Positions 1-9,900 of a stretch of 23,169 bases of DNA are shown one piece after another. The translations under genes and the position numbers were made by a program. Source of the DNA: CAYMLQ01 sp964390795 (GTDB lineage: Bacteria; Verrucomicrobiota; Kiritimatiellia; RFP12; UBA1067); the NCBI GenBank assembly GCA_964390795.1, contig CAYMLQ010000054.1:1-23169 (forward strand). Reading direction: 5' to 3'. Numbering within the stretch: position 1 is the stretch's first letter; each line of letters begins with the position of its first letter. The notes below the pieces were generated by a model. The model saw only the letters and a program-made list of their open reading frames with translations. It was not told the origin of the DNA and did no database searches.

Positions 1-2583
1 CTCGGCACCGACGGCGGCGTCTCGCTCGACCTGCCCCTGCGCGCGCCTGCCGGCTTCGGCGTCTCCGGCGTCACCCTCACCTCGGCTGGCGCCGGCTATC
101 TCGCTCCGCCTGTCGTCCTCTTCTCCGGCGGCAGCGGCACCGGCGCCACCGCCGTGGCCGAGATCAACCTCGGCTCCGGCGCGCTCACCGGCATCCGCGT
201 GACCTCCCCCGGCGTAGGCTACACCGCCGCGCCGACCGTCACCCTGCGCGGCGGCGGCTTCACCGCGACCGCGGCCGCCACCGCCACGCTCGGTACCAGC
301 GCCTCGGGCGGGCTCACCAAGCTCGGGCCCGGCACGCTCAACCTGACCTCGACCAACACCTACTCTGGCCCCACCGTGGTCTCCAACGGCACGCTGCGCC
401 TCGGCGCCGGCGGACAGACGCTCACCGCCCTCACGCCCATCACCATCGCGGGCGGCACGCTCGACCTTGCGGGCGGCGCGCTGACCAACAACAACCCCGT
501 TGTCATCGAGAGCGGACGCCTCGTCAACGGCACCGTCTCGGCGCTCTCCTTCACCAAGAGCGGCGGCGGCTCAGCCACCCTCGCGGCCGCGCCGATCGTC
601 GCCTCGGCCGAGGCCCTCTTCCAAAGCTACGTCAAGTCCCTCGCCCCTGTCGCGTGGTACGATCCCTCGGACGCAGCCACCGTCACCCTCAACGGGTCGG
701 GACGCGTCATCGCGCTCGCCAACAAGGGGAGCCGAGGCTCGGCCCTCAACGCCGCCCCCACCGCCTCGCCCAACCTCTCCAACCCGCCCCTCCTCGCTAC
801 CGGCGCCGTCTCCTACGCCGCCTCCGGCCTGCCCATGCTCAAGGTCGACGCCAACAATACCGGACTGGCCTCCGCCGGAAACCTCGGCATCTCCGGCGCC
901 TCGCCCCGTACGGTTGTCGCCGTCCTTACCCGCGAGTCGGACACCACCGGAGCCTACACCTGCTTCGGCGCCGCAGTCGCCGGCCAGATGTGGGAAGCCG
1001 GCGACCGCGCCGACTCCTCCTTCGTCGTCATCGGCGGCTACGCCTCCGACCTGACCATGACGCCCCGGCCGACCGCCAAGGTCGCGCATGTCCTCTACAC
1101 CCAGCTCGCCACCGCCAGGTTCTCGGAGGCCTGGCGTACCGGCGACGGACAGAATTACAATTTCTTTAACGCCGCTGGAAACTTTAACACCGCTGACTCG
1201 CGCTTCTTTATCGGCAACCGCGTCGACGCCTCCAAGACGACCGCACGCGGCGAGTTCGGCGAAATCCTCGTCTTCGACCGGCTCCTGTCCTCTGGCGAGC
1301 GCACGCAGCTCATGGCGATGCTGCAGCAAAAATGGGCGACCGCCGGCGGCCTCGCCCAACCCGAAGGTGCGACCGTCGCTGTCTCGGTCGACGGCGGCAC
1401 GCTGCGCCTCGCCCCCGGCGCCGACGCCATCGCGCGCCTCGCCCCGGCCGTCTGGTACGACCCGTCCGACGCCGCGCGCGTCACCACCAACGCCGACGGA
1501 CGCGTTACCGGCATCGTCAACAGAGGCACCCGCTCCGGCGCCATGAACGCCGTCGTCAGAGGCGGCTACCAGGGCCCGCTGCTCGTCACCGGCACCAATA
1601 GCTACTCCGCCGCCCGCAAGCCCATGCTCAAGATCGACAACCACAGCCCCGGAACCGGACTCGAATCCGCCGCCAACACCGGCATCAGCGGCACCGCCCC
1701 CCGCACCCTCATCGCCGTGCTCTCGCGCGACCCCACGGTTGAAATGGCTGACGTTGCGATGGGCGACCAAGCCGCCCCGCGCTCGCTGTTCGAGGTCACC
1801 GACCGTGTGGGCGGCAACTGCTTCGGCAACAACGGCGACGATCTCAGCATCAGCCCCGTCCTGGCCGCAGCCAGCGCCAATGTCTACATGATGGACACCA
1901 CGGCGACCAACCTCTTCACCGGCTGGCGCAGCGGCGGCCTCCCCAGCAAGGTCTCCAAAACGCTGGCAGGCAATTGGGCCACGACCGATACGAAACTGTG
2001 CCTCGGCTATCGCCCCAACATCCACAAGGACGCTTACCGCGGCCAGATCGGAGAGGTAATGCTCTTCGACCGCCTGCTCACTGAGACCGAGCGCGCCGAC
2101 GTCGAGGACTACCTCGTCAACAAATGGACGCGCCCCGGCGCGGACAACCCCTTCAGCGGCGTGACCTTCGACGTCGCCGCGGGCGCCACGCTCGACCTGG
2201 GCGGCGCGCGCACCAACGTCACCGTCACCGGAGCGGGCACGCTCGCCAACGGGACGCTCGGCGCGGGCTTCGTCATCAGCCCCGCCGGCGACAGCGCGGT
2301 CGGCGAACTCGCGCTCTCCGGCATCACCTTCGCGGGCGCCACGTACCGCCTCACCACCTCCGGCAACGCCTGCGACCGCCTGCTGGTCGACGGCGACCTC
2401 AGTGCGCTCACGGTCGTCCCCGCCACCGGCGCGGAGATCACCGGGACCGAGTACGTCATTGCCACGGGAGCCATCACCCGCAAGCCCGCGCTCAGTGGCT
2501 TCCCTGAGAAGTACTCGCTCATCCAGATGGGCGAAGACCTCCTGCTCACCAGCGTCAAAGGCACCCTCATGCTGCTGAAATAG
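1..2583 (+). CDS. Surface/secreted PATR protein with two LamG-like domains (5' partial)
   Basis: The frame is open from base 1 with no stop, so the N-terminus lies outside the window; 860 residues are visible. Residues about 20-100 hold two copies of a GxGYxxxPxV repeat (Tyr33 and Tyr74, 41 apart). Residues about 103-137 match the autotransporter-associated beta-strand repeat (GxLTKLGxGTLxL, then NTYSGxTxVxxGTLRLG). Two homologous blocks follow, about 212-445 and 477-710. Each begins with a WYDPSD motif (Trp219, Trp485) and ends with GExGEIxxFDR and a short helix, as in LamG/concanavalin-like lectin domains. The C-terminal 110 residues are beta-rich and end in LLLTSVKGTLMLLK. No autotransporter barrel, PEP-CTERM or LPXTG anchor is visible. 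Likely role: an exported adhesin or glycan-binding passenger protein. Its codons are strongly C-ending. Domain calls are firm; the function is inferred. Confidence 0.8.
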   Translation, partial: LGTDGGVSLDLPLRAPAGFGVSGVTLTSAGAGYLAPPVVLFSGGSGTGATAVAEINLGSGALTGIRVTSPGVGYTAAPTVTLRGGGFTATAAATATLGTSASGGLTKLGPGTLNLTSTNTYSGPTVVSNGTLRLGAGGQTLTALTPITIAGGTLDLAGGALTNNNPVVIESGRLVNGTVSALSFTKSGGGSATLAAAPIVASAEALFQSYVKSLAPVAWYDPSDAATVTLNGSGRVIALANKGSRGSALNAAPTASPNLSNPPLLATGAVSYAASGLPMLKVDANNTGLASAGNLGISGASPRTVVAVLTRESDTTGAYTCFGAAVAGQMWEAGDRADSSFVVIGGYASDLTMTPRPTAKVAHVLYTQLATARFSEAWRTGDGQNYNFFNAAGNFNTADSRFFIGNRVDASKTTARGEFGEILVFDRLLSSGERTQLMAMLQQKWATAGGLAQPEGATVAVSVDGGTLRLAPGADAIARLAPAVWYDPSDAARVTTNADGRVTGIVNRGTRSGAMNAVVRGGYQGPLLVTGTNSYSAARKPMLKIDNHSPGTGLESAANTGISGTAPRTLIAVLSRDPTVEMADVAMGDQAAPRSLFEVTDRVGGNCFGNNGDDLSISPVLAAASANVYMMDTTATNLFTGWRSGGLPSKVSKTLAGNWATTDTKLCLGYRPNIHKDAYRGQIGEVMLFDRLLTETERADVEDYLVNKWTRPGADNPFSGVTFDVAAGATLDLGGARTNVTVTGAGTLANGTLGAGFVISPAGDSAVGELALSGITFAGATYRLTTSGNACDRLLVDGDLSALTVVPATGAEITGTEYVIATGAITRKPALSGFPEKYSLIQMGEDLLLTSVKGTLMLLK

Positions 2584-2594
2584 GGAGCACGTTC

Positions 2595-2701
2595 CGAGTC
2601 GCTTATCCTCGCGCGGGAGGGCGCGGTGCCACCCGCGCCGCGGACGGCGTGGCAGCCGTCCCTCCCTGCGAGTCGCGACGCTTCGGCTTATCCTCGCGCG
2701 G
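2595..2701. repeat. Hairpin element flanked by direct repeats
   Basis: GCTTATCCTCGCGCGG occurs at 2601-2616 and again at 2686-2701. Each copy is preceded by CGAGTCGC (2595-2602 and 2669-2676). Between them lies a compound palindrome. The outer arms GGGAGGG (2615-2621) and CCCTCCC (2660-2666) enclose two hairpins: CGCGG/CCGCG (2622-2626 with 2633-2637) and GGACGGC/GCCGTCC (2642-2648 with 2655-2661). The loops are TGCCAC and GTGGCA, perfect reverse complements of each other. It sits just after a stop codon and has no coding potential that I can support. It looks like a REP/BIME-type intergenic element and may also protect or terminate the upstream mRNA; there is no T tract. Confidence 0.7.
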
Positions 2702-2749
2702 TGAAGCTCGCTCGTCACAATGAAGTGACCGACGAGCCGGAAATCTCGC

Positions 2750-2778
2750 GCGACAGCAGACGGGAAGGTGGGTATACT
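2750..2778 (+). promoter_or_regulatory. Candidate sigma70-type promoter for the 2814 gene
   Basis: GCGACA at 2750-2755 (four of six bases match TTGACA) and TATACT at 2773-2778 (five of six match TATAAT) are separated by 17 bp. Transcription would start near 2785, leaving a leader of about 25-30 bases with the purine run AGGGGG at 2796-2801. The call rests on consensus matching only. Confidence 0.4.
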
Positions 2779-2813
2779 TCACCTTGTCAGCTAACAGGGG
2801 GATGTTTGTGGCT

Positions 2814-5800
2814 ATGAAGAAACTGCTTGTGGGGTTGCCGGTGTTGGCGTTGATCGCAGCGTGCGCGCCGTCCGCTTCGAAAGGGCCGGAGCTGCCGAAT
2901 CCGGCGCCCATTTTCAAGGCGAGCGAGACTGGGCAGGCTGATCCGAAATTCAGCGTCGTGGAATTTCCTGAGAAGGACTCCGAGATGGTGGCGCGGCCGA
3001 TCTATCAGGTCGGCCACATGATGGTCACCACACGCCTTGCCGACAACCGCCAAATGAAAGACCAAGCCATGGCGGTCAAAGTGTACGCGGCGGATAAGGA
3101 ACTCTGCTCGTTTATGTGGTGGGGGGCACTCAAGGATCGCGGGTTCGGCTGGCCCTTCAAGCCGATCGAAGGCGACCCGGACGACCTGAAGATGGACACG
3201 GCGACCGGCATCACCACCTACACCAAGCCGTACACCGATGCGGACGGCAAGCGCGCGGTCTTCACGTACCGGCTGAAGCCGCTGGGCAACAGCCGCGTCG
3301 AACTCGCTTGGGATACGGGTTCGGCTGCGGGTGCAAGCCTGTGGGCCAGCTTTGGCACGCGCTACCGCGGCAAGCGGATCACCATCGGAGGCCAGGAGTT
3401 CGTCGAGAACAGCGTCGAAGACCTGCAGGACAAGACGGCGAAGTTCCAGTCCTTCGCAGGCGGCGATCTCATCTATGACGTGAGTGATCCAGTCAACGGG
3501 TTCAAGCTGGAAATGGGAGACCTGTCAGGCGGGATCAATGAGGGCGTCTCGGTCTATGACAAGGGGCAAACCACGCGTTTCAACTTCAGCTACCGCACCA
3601 CGGACAAGAGCGGGAACGTCAAGGGGCGGATCGTCATCGACTGTGGCGAGGTCGAGCTTGCGAGCCGGGAGCTGCCGCCGCCGGTGGGCGGCATCGATTT
3701 CTGGAAGAGCGACGCCACGCATGTGCCGCTCGCGCCGACGCGGAACGTGATGCACAACCCGAGCTTCGAGCAGGGCCTGCGCGGCTGGTATTGGATCGGA
3801 GGCGGCGCGCAGTACACGCCGACCAACGTGCCGAAATTCGAGACCGTGCGGGAGGGCCGGTTCGGCCCGTGCGCGCTGCGCATGCACCGCGTGCAGATGT
3901 CCTCGCCTAGCATCCGCTCGATGCCGCTCGCACTGGAGAAGGGACGTCGGTACGTGGCGAGCTTCTACGCCAAGTCGGTGTCCGAGAAGAAGACCGGGTT
4001 CCGGCTTTCCTTCGGCAACGCCGCGCGCGGCGGAACACTCTCGGGCGCGCCGTGGGGCGATATGGACAACAAGGAGTCGAACTTCACCGTCACGGACGAG
4101 TGGCAGCGATATCACCGGGCCTTCACAGCCGACGCGGCGGGCGTGGCGCTGCACCTCTCTGGCTCGGGCGTGCTGGTCGACGGCTTGCAGGTGGAGCTGG
4201 GCGAGACGCCGACGGAGTTCGTCTGCGACCCGCTCGACGTGAATTTCGTGACCGCGCATCCCGACAACGATCTGCATCCTGGCGATGCGATGGATGCGGC
4301 GCTGAGTGTGGCCGGTAAGGACGGCACCCAAGGCAAGGTCGCACTTGAGATTCGGAACGCCTTCCGCGAAGTCCTCTTTGCTCCAGAAGTGGAAGCGGTT
4401 GTCGTCTCCAACGGCGTGGCACGCCTTCCGCTCAACCTCACGACGGCGCAGTTCGGAACAGGCATCTTCGTCGTGAAGGCGACAGTCTCGGTCGACGGGT
4501 TCGCGCCGTACTGCGATTACTACCGCTTCTCAATCATGGCACCGCTCGCCAACACGCACCCGACCAGTCGGCTGATGGGGACGCTGGTGGGCGACGCGTG
4601 GCGCATCTCGCGCGGCGAGGACCTCGCCCGCAAGTTGATGGAGTGGGGCTGGGGCGGCACCTCGTGGATGGGCATGCACGACATGCTGCAGACGAACAGC
4701 GTGGCCGTGGATCTGATGCGGCGCTACCGCATCGTGAATGCGCAGACCACGATTCTGGATCAGCTCTGGCGGGCGCGCGATCCCAAGGACGCGCCGTGGG
4801 CCAAGACGGCCCATGATTTCTATGATGTCCCGGAAATCACGCCTGAGTTCCTGAAATACGTGGAGGACACGTCGTATGAGATTCTGCGGCGGGTGCCGAA
4901 GGACATGCTGCCATACACCGCGTATGGCAACGAGGAGGAAAGCTCCAAGTATCCGGCAAGCGGAAGATTCGACGAGTACGTCAAGCTGCAGTCAGCCGTG
5001 GGCCGCGCGGCCCGGCGCGTGGGCATCGGCTGCACGCCGACCAGCGGTACCTCCGGCTACAACCTGCTGCGCGGCTTCGAGCCTTACGAGGGCTATCTCA
5101 AGGCGGCGCGCGACAGGGGCTTCAAATACGACGCTCTGGCGGTACATCCGTACGGCAGCATCGATAAGGGTTCGCTCTCGACCACCGACTTGGATGACGA
5201 GGCCGCGCGGCTGATCGAGCAGGGCAGGCGCTACGGCTACGGAGACGAGACGCCGATTCTCTTCACCGAGCTGTTCAATGTCCCGGAGACGCTTGTGCCG
5301 GAGTGGGGCGCGGGTCCGTCGTACGACGCGTATCCGAGCGGCAAGCCGACGTACGATTTCGGCAACCGCGAATTCGTACAGGCCGCCTCGGCTATGCGTC
5401 TGTACATCATCTGTATGAAGTATTGGCCGAGGATTCAGGTCGCCAACATCTGGTGTTCACGCCCGTACATGGATCTGCACCTGACGCCGATCTTGCTCTG
5501 CAAGGCGGTCAACACGCTCGGGCATCTCATGGGCGACGTGGCTTACATGGCGGACATCCGACCGGCGGCGGGCCTCCGCGGCTATGCGTTCAAGCTTCCG
5601 GACGGCACGGGCATCGCGCCGGTCTGGTGTACGAGCGCGGATGTCGAGAACGGACTGAAGAAATGCCCGGTGCTTGCGGTTAAGTTCGGTCAGCCGGTCG
5701 AGTTCATCGACTTCATGGGCAACCCGCGGTTCGCCGCGCCGGACAAGCAGGGTTACATCCGGATGCCGGTGACGCCTGCGCCGCTTCTTGTAAAAGCGAA

Positions 5801-6803
5801 GGATGTCGCGAAGCTGGCGAAGGCGCTGCAGAATGCCGAGCCGGACGACAGCGCGTCATCGTTGTCAGTCGCATTCCGCCCGACCGCAGACGGGAGCATC
5901 GTGGCGTCGCTGAAGAATCTGACCGGCCGCGTGCAGAAGGGCGTACTGGAGGTGTGCGGTCAAACAATTCCGTACAGTCTGCCGGGCAACGGCGAGACGA
6001 CGCTGTCGGTTCCGACTGCGGGTGAAGGGGCCGCAGCGGATGTCATGCATCGTTGGAATGCCGCCTACACGCTGACTCCAGCGGGCGGCGAGCCTGTCAC
6101 GGTTGAGTGGAAGATGGACATCTTCTTTGTCAACCGGACAGACGGGATGCCGAAGTGGGAGGCGCTTCCGTCGATCACGATCACCAACAGGTGTGCGAAA
6201 CGTGAAATGGGCACTGTCAAGCCGGGCGATCACGACGCGGCGTACAAGATGGCGTGGGACGCGCACAACCTCTACCTGCGGGTGGAGGTTGCGGACGACA
6301 AGCTGCTGACCGACCCGGACTATTGGAAACGGCCGAACGCGGAGTCGATGCTCTGGAACGCCGACGGCGCGCTGGAGGTCTACTTCGACACCGGTGCCAA
6401 CGGCCGGGCGAACGCCGCGAAGACCTTCGATAACGACGACTACCGCTACGACTTCTCACCGGCCCAGGACGGCAAGGACGGGGCGGGGCGCGTCTGGCGT
6501 TTCCGCGAGGTCTACCACCAGTTGGCGGACGGCGTCAACATGGCCTCCAAGGAGGAGGCAGCCGAGAAGATTGCGTGTCGGTATGAGCGCACAAAGACCG
6601 GGTACGCGATGACCGTCACCTTCGCGCAGCGCTATCTTGAACCGATCATGCTCAAGTCAGGCTTCGTCGCCGGCTGCGGGCTCTATTTGCATGACCACGA
6701 TGCGCCGGAGTGGAAGAACAGCAAAGGGCTGAGCACCTCCACTGAGCCCGGAAAACCCTGCGACAGCCATCCCGAACTCTGGCCGCTGATGGTGCTTCGA
6801 TGA
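2814..6803 (+). CDS. Putative lipoprotein glycoside hydrolase (clan A-like) with CBM4/9- and CBM9-like modules
   Basis: A 1329-aa exported lipoprotein. Residues 1-17 form a lipoprotein signal (MKKLLVG, hydrophobic core, LIAAC with Cys17). Residues about 30-290 are an unassigned beta-rich domain. From about 311 a CBM4/9-like jelly roll begins (NPSFExGLxGW). Residues about 590-920 look like a clan A (beta/alpha)8 glycosidase: YGNEEES places Asn706-Glu707 as a possible acid/base, and ILFTEL places Glu819 as a possible nucleophile. A linker beta domain precedes a C-terminal CBM9-like domain (about 1100-1329; AWDAHNLYLRVEVAD, ALEVYFD). Substrate is unknown; GH39- or GH5-type relatives are the nearest guess. 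Start choice: ATG 2814 gives the cleanest signal peptide, but GTG 2808 (6 nt from AGGGGG) and ATG 2802 are in frame and possible. Module types are inferred by eye from motifs. Confidence 0.7.
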   Translation: MKKLLVGLPVLALIAACAPSASKGPELPNPAPIFKASETGQADPKFSVVEFPEKDSEMVARPIYQVGHMMVTTRLADNRQMKDQAMAVKVYAADKELCSFMWWGALKDRGFGWPFKPIEGDPDDLKMDTATGITTYTKPYTDADGKRAVFTYRLKPLGNSRVELAWDTGSAAGASLWASFGTRYRGKRITIGGQEFVENSVEDLQDKTAKFQSFAGGDLIYDVSDPVNGFKLEMGDLSGGINEGVSVYDKGQTTRFNFSYRTTDKSGNVKGRIVIDCGEVELASRELPPPVGGIDFWKSDATHVPLAPTRNVMHNPSFEQGLRGWYWIGGGAQYTPTNVPKFETVREGRFGPCALRMHRVQMSSPSIRSMPLALEKGRRYVASFYAKSVSEKKTGFRLSFGNAARGGTLSGAPWGDMDNKESNFTVTDEWQRYHRAFTADAAGVALHLSGSGVLVDGLQVELGETPTEFVCDPLDVNFVTAHPDNDLHPGDAMDAALSVAGKDGTQGKVALEIRNAFREVLFAPEVEAVVVSNGVARLPLNLTTAQFGTGIFVVKATVSVDGFAPYCDYYRFSIMAPLANTHPTSRLMGTLVGDAWRISRGEDLARKLMEWGWGGTSWMGMHDMLQTNSVAVDLMRRYRIVNAQTTILDQLWRARDPKDAPWAKTAHDFYDVPEITPEFLKYVEDTSYEILRRVPKDMLPYTAYGNEEESSKYPASGRFDEYVKLQSAVGRAARRVGIGCTPTSGTSGYNLLRGFEPYEGYLKAARDRGFKYDALAVHPYGSIDKGSLSTTDLDDEAARLIEQGRRYGYGDETPILFTELFNVPETLVPEWGAGPSYDAYPSGKPTYDFGNREFVQAASAMRLYIICMKYWPRIQVANIWCSRPYMDLHLTPILLCKAVNTLGHLMGDVAYMADIRPAAGLRGYAFKLPDGTGIAPVWCTSADVENGLKKCPVLAVKFGQPVEFIDFMGNPRFAAPDKQGYIRMPVTPAPLLVKAKDVAKLAKALQNAEPDDSASSLSVAFRPTADGSIVASLKNLTGRVQKGVLEVCGQTIPYSLPGNGETTLSVPTAGEGAAADVMHRWNAAYTLTPAGGEPVTVEWKMDIFFVNRTDGMPKWEALPSITITNRCAKREMGTVKPGDHDAAYKMAWDAHNLYLRVEVADDKLLTDPDYWKRPNAESMLWNADGALEVYFDTGANGRANAAKTFDNDDYRYDFSPAQDGKDGAGRVWRFREVYHQLADGVNMASKEEAAEKIACRYERTKTGYAMTVTFAQRYLEPIMLKSGFVAGCGLYLHDHDAPEWKNSKGLSTSTEPGKPCDSHPELWPLMVLR

Positions 6804-6823
6804 CGCGAACTCCCGACTTGCGA

Positions 6824-6852
6824 TGGTCAGACAGGCACTTTTTTTGTATAGT
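6824..6852 (+). promoter_or_regulatory. Candidate promoter for the DUF6259 gene
   Basis: TGGTCA at 6824-6829 (four of six bases match TTGACA) and TATAGT at 6847-6852 (five of six match TATAAT) are separated by 17 bp, which includes a run of seven T just before the -10. Start would be near 6859, giving a leader of about 80 bases that contains a small GGCAG/CTGCC stem before the ribosome binding site. Confidence 0.45.
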
Positions 6853-6939
6853 GACCTTTGTTGGATGTGCGAGGCGTGTGCGACTGTCGCAGAGGCAGGG
6901 CGCTTGCTGCCGTGAGACCAAGGATGAGGAGGGGGCGGT

Positions 6940-9900
6940 ATGAAGCTTAACTGGCTGGCGTATGGGATCGTATTCTGGGCCGCGCAAGCGGTGTGCGCGG
7001 AGTGGTCGCTGGAGGTCCGCAACGGGACTTTCGAGCGGGAGAACGCTGTGGTGAGCCACGCGGTAACGCGCGAGTGGGTGACGCTTTTAGAGAAGCAGAC
7101 GCTGGCGGAGACGACCGGCGGCGGAAAGCCCGTGCCAATACCGTGCGCGGTGGACGCGAGCGGCGAAGCGCCGGTTCTGGTCTGGTTCCTTGCGGGCCGG
7201 ACCGCGCGGGATGCGGTGCGCACCTTTGCACTTGTGCCGAGGCGGGTCGAGGTGACGCTCGCGAGCGATCTGAGCGCGTCCAAGGACGAGGAGGCGCTCA
7301 CGCTCGGCAACAGCTATTACAGGCTGACCCAGCCCGCGCGCGGCGGCGGCGGTTTTCCACGCGACATCACCTTTGCCCAATCCGGAATCGCCGACCCTGA
7401 CCTTCATTTTCTTGACCGCATCGTGCGGACGCAGGACGGGCGGCTCGCGCAATACTGCGCCAAGGCGTGCGAGGACGCCGAAACGCGGGTGGTTTTCGAC
7501 AGCCCGCTGCGCATGACAGTTGAAGCGCGCACGGGGTTCGGCAAAAGGAGCAGCGAAACCCCGGGCCAGCCGCTCGCGGTCTACCGCTACACCTACACGG
7601 CCTTCTCGCCGGTCGTCGAGGTGTCGGCGCGCTACACGCGGCAGGATGACGAGCCGTGGCGCGAGTTGCACTTCCTGCACCTGACGCGGGCTGATCCGCA
7701 CTACACGGCGTTTGTCACAGGCGATCCCGAGCTGACGCACGCCATGCAGCCCAAGGGGGCTCGCAGCAAGGCGGTCGCCGCACCGCAGTGGGCCGTGATG
7801 ACGGATGGCACGAACGCGTGCGGCGCGGGGTTCGGCGGTGCCGCGTGCTGGGACGCCTCGGATGAGTTCGTCTACTATATCCGGAGCGGGCATGCGACTT
7901 GGGAGAAGCGCACGCACGGCTTCGACGGCGGACTCTACTTCGGCCCTGCCAAAGACGGCGCGTGGTACTCGCGGTGGCTCGGGACGGAGCGTATGCCGGA
8001 CGTCCGGTTTTTCCGGAACGGCAAGGCGTGGGTGCCGGTCGAGTCCGAGCCGGCGAGGGGCGTCGTCGAGGTCTGGAACAGTGCGCTGCGCGTGGCTTTT
8101 GCGGGCGCTGAGAAAGGGTTCGACTGTGTCGGCATCGAGAACCGCTTGTCCGGCGGCGCTCACTTCGTCAAGGCGTGCGAAGCGGGGGCTGGGTTGTGGG
8201 CGCTGACCTTCAAAACGCAGCCTGACCCGACGGGCAATCAGGAGACAGCGGTGCTCGACAACCGGTCAAAGGCCCGGCGGGTCTACTCCGAGCGCACGCG
8301 CGACACCCTGACGTTTCACTGGCAGGGCCTGAGCCTGCCGGGAGAGGCAGGAGCGGTGGATGTGAAGGCTGAGGTGCGCCTCGCGAAGCATACGGGGCCG
8401 AGCGAGTGGCGGCTGAGCGTCGAGAACCGCAGCGCGCGCTACGGCGTCTGGTCGACGGACTATCCGTTGCTGCGGGGCGTGGTGCCGGCAGGGGTGGCGG
8501 ATGTGCTGTTGCCCACAGGCAACTGGGGCGGCTCGCTGCTGCGGCGTCATTCCGGGCGTTTCGAGGGGCACTATCCCTCGGGCCACTGCCCCCTGCAGAT
8601 GATGGCGTTTCAGTTGGGCGAGGCCGGGCTGTATCTGGCGGCACACGACGGCGCGGCGCAGGACAAGCGGCTGGTGGTGACGCGCGAGCAGGATGTGACC
8701 TTCCGCTATCTGGTGCCGGACGCGGGGGTGCCGGGCGCGGACGGCGCGCCGAATTATCCGGTGGTGATCGCGGCGTATGCGGGCGACTGGTGGCAGGCGG
8801 CGCGGCGCTACCGCGAGTGGGCGCTGCAGCAGGCGTGGGCCGCCAAAGGGCCGCTACTGACAAGGACCGATGTGCCGGAGCATCTTCTTGACCTGGGCTT
8901 CTGGATGTTGCTGAACGGCAAGCCGGAGGGCGTTACGAACGCCATGGTGAAGGCGGAGCGGCTTTACTCGGGCGTGCCTGTCGGAGTCCACTGGTACTGT
9001 TGGCACAAGATCCCGTTCGACAACAGCTATCCCGAATATTTCCCGGCGCTGGGCGGCATGGCCGAGGCGGCGCGGTCCATGGTGGCGGGCGGCCAGACGG
9101 TGATGCCGTACATCAACGCGCGGCTGTGGGATCGCGACATCCCGAGCTTCGACGCGGCGTATCCGGCGGCGTGCAAGCAGCCGTCCGGCACCAACTATGT
9201 CGAGACCTACGGGTCAGGCCGCAGCTTGGTGCCGATGTGCCCGGCCACCAGCCTGTGGCAGGAGAAGGTGCAGTCGGTCTGCCACCGCCTGATGGGCGAG
9301 TGCGGCGTCAACGCGATTTACCTCGATCAGATCGGGGCCGCCGCGCCCGCGGCGTGCTATGACGCCTCACACGGGCATACGCTGGGCGGCGGCCGGTATT
9401 GGACAGAGGGCTACCGGGCGATGCTGACGCGCATCAAAGAGGAGGCCGCTGCGTCCGGAGTCGCGCTCACGACGGAGAACACGGCGGAGCCCTACATGGA
9501 CACCATTGACGCGTATCTGGCGTGGAGCCCGCGCATGGCGGAGGACGTGCCGCTGTTGCCGGCGGTCTACTCGGGGTACACGGTCTACTTCACCAGCCCG
9601 CAGGCGGCGCAGGATTCGACGGACGCATTTTGCGCGGCGCAGGGACGCGATTTCCTGTGGGGCTGCCAGTTGGGGTGGAACGATCCGTGGATCTTGCAGG
9701 AGGAGCACCGCGAGAAGCAGCGGTTCCAGGCCGAGCTGTGCCGGTACCGGTTGGCGGCCAAGGATTTTCTGGTGTACGGCCAGTTGCTCGGCGAGGTGCG
9801 ACCGCAGGGCGGCGTGCCCGAAACGACGCATCGGTGGAACCGCACGCGACCGCACGACGCGCGTCTGCCGGTGGTGCAGGGGACGGTGTGGCGCGATGCC

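Noticed and set aside
571..2718. 715-aa open frame on the minus strand
   Set aside because: Antisense to the PATR/LamG gene. Its product is a monotonous Gly/Ala/Arg/Asp mix with no domain, an effect of C-ending codons on the other strand.
6839..6845. Seven-T run after the 6803 stop as a terminator
   Set aside because: No convincing GC-rich stem lies directly before it; it fits better as part of the promoter spacer.
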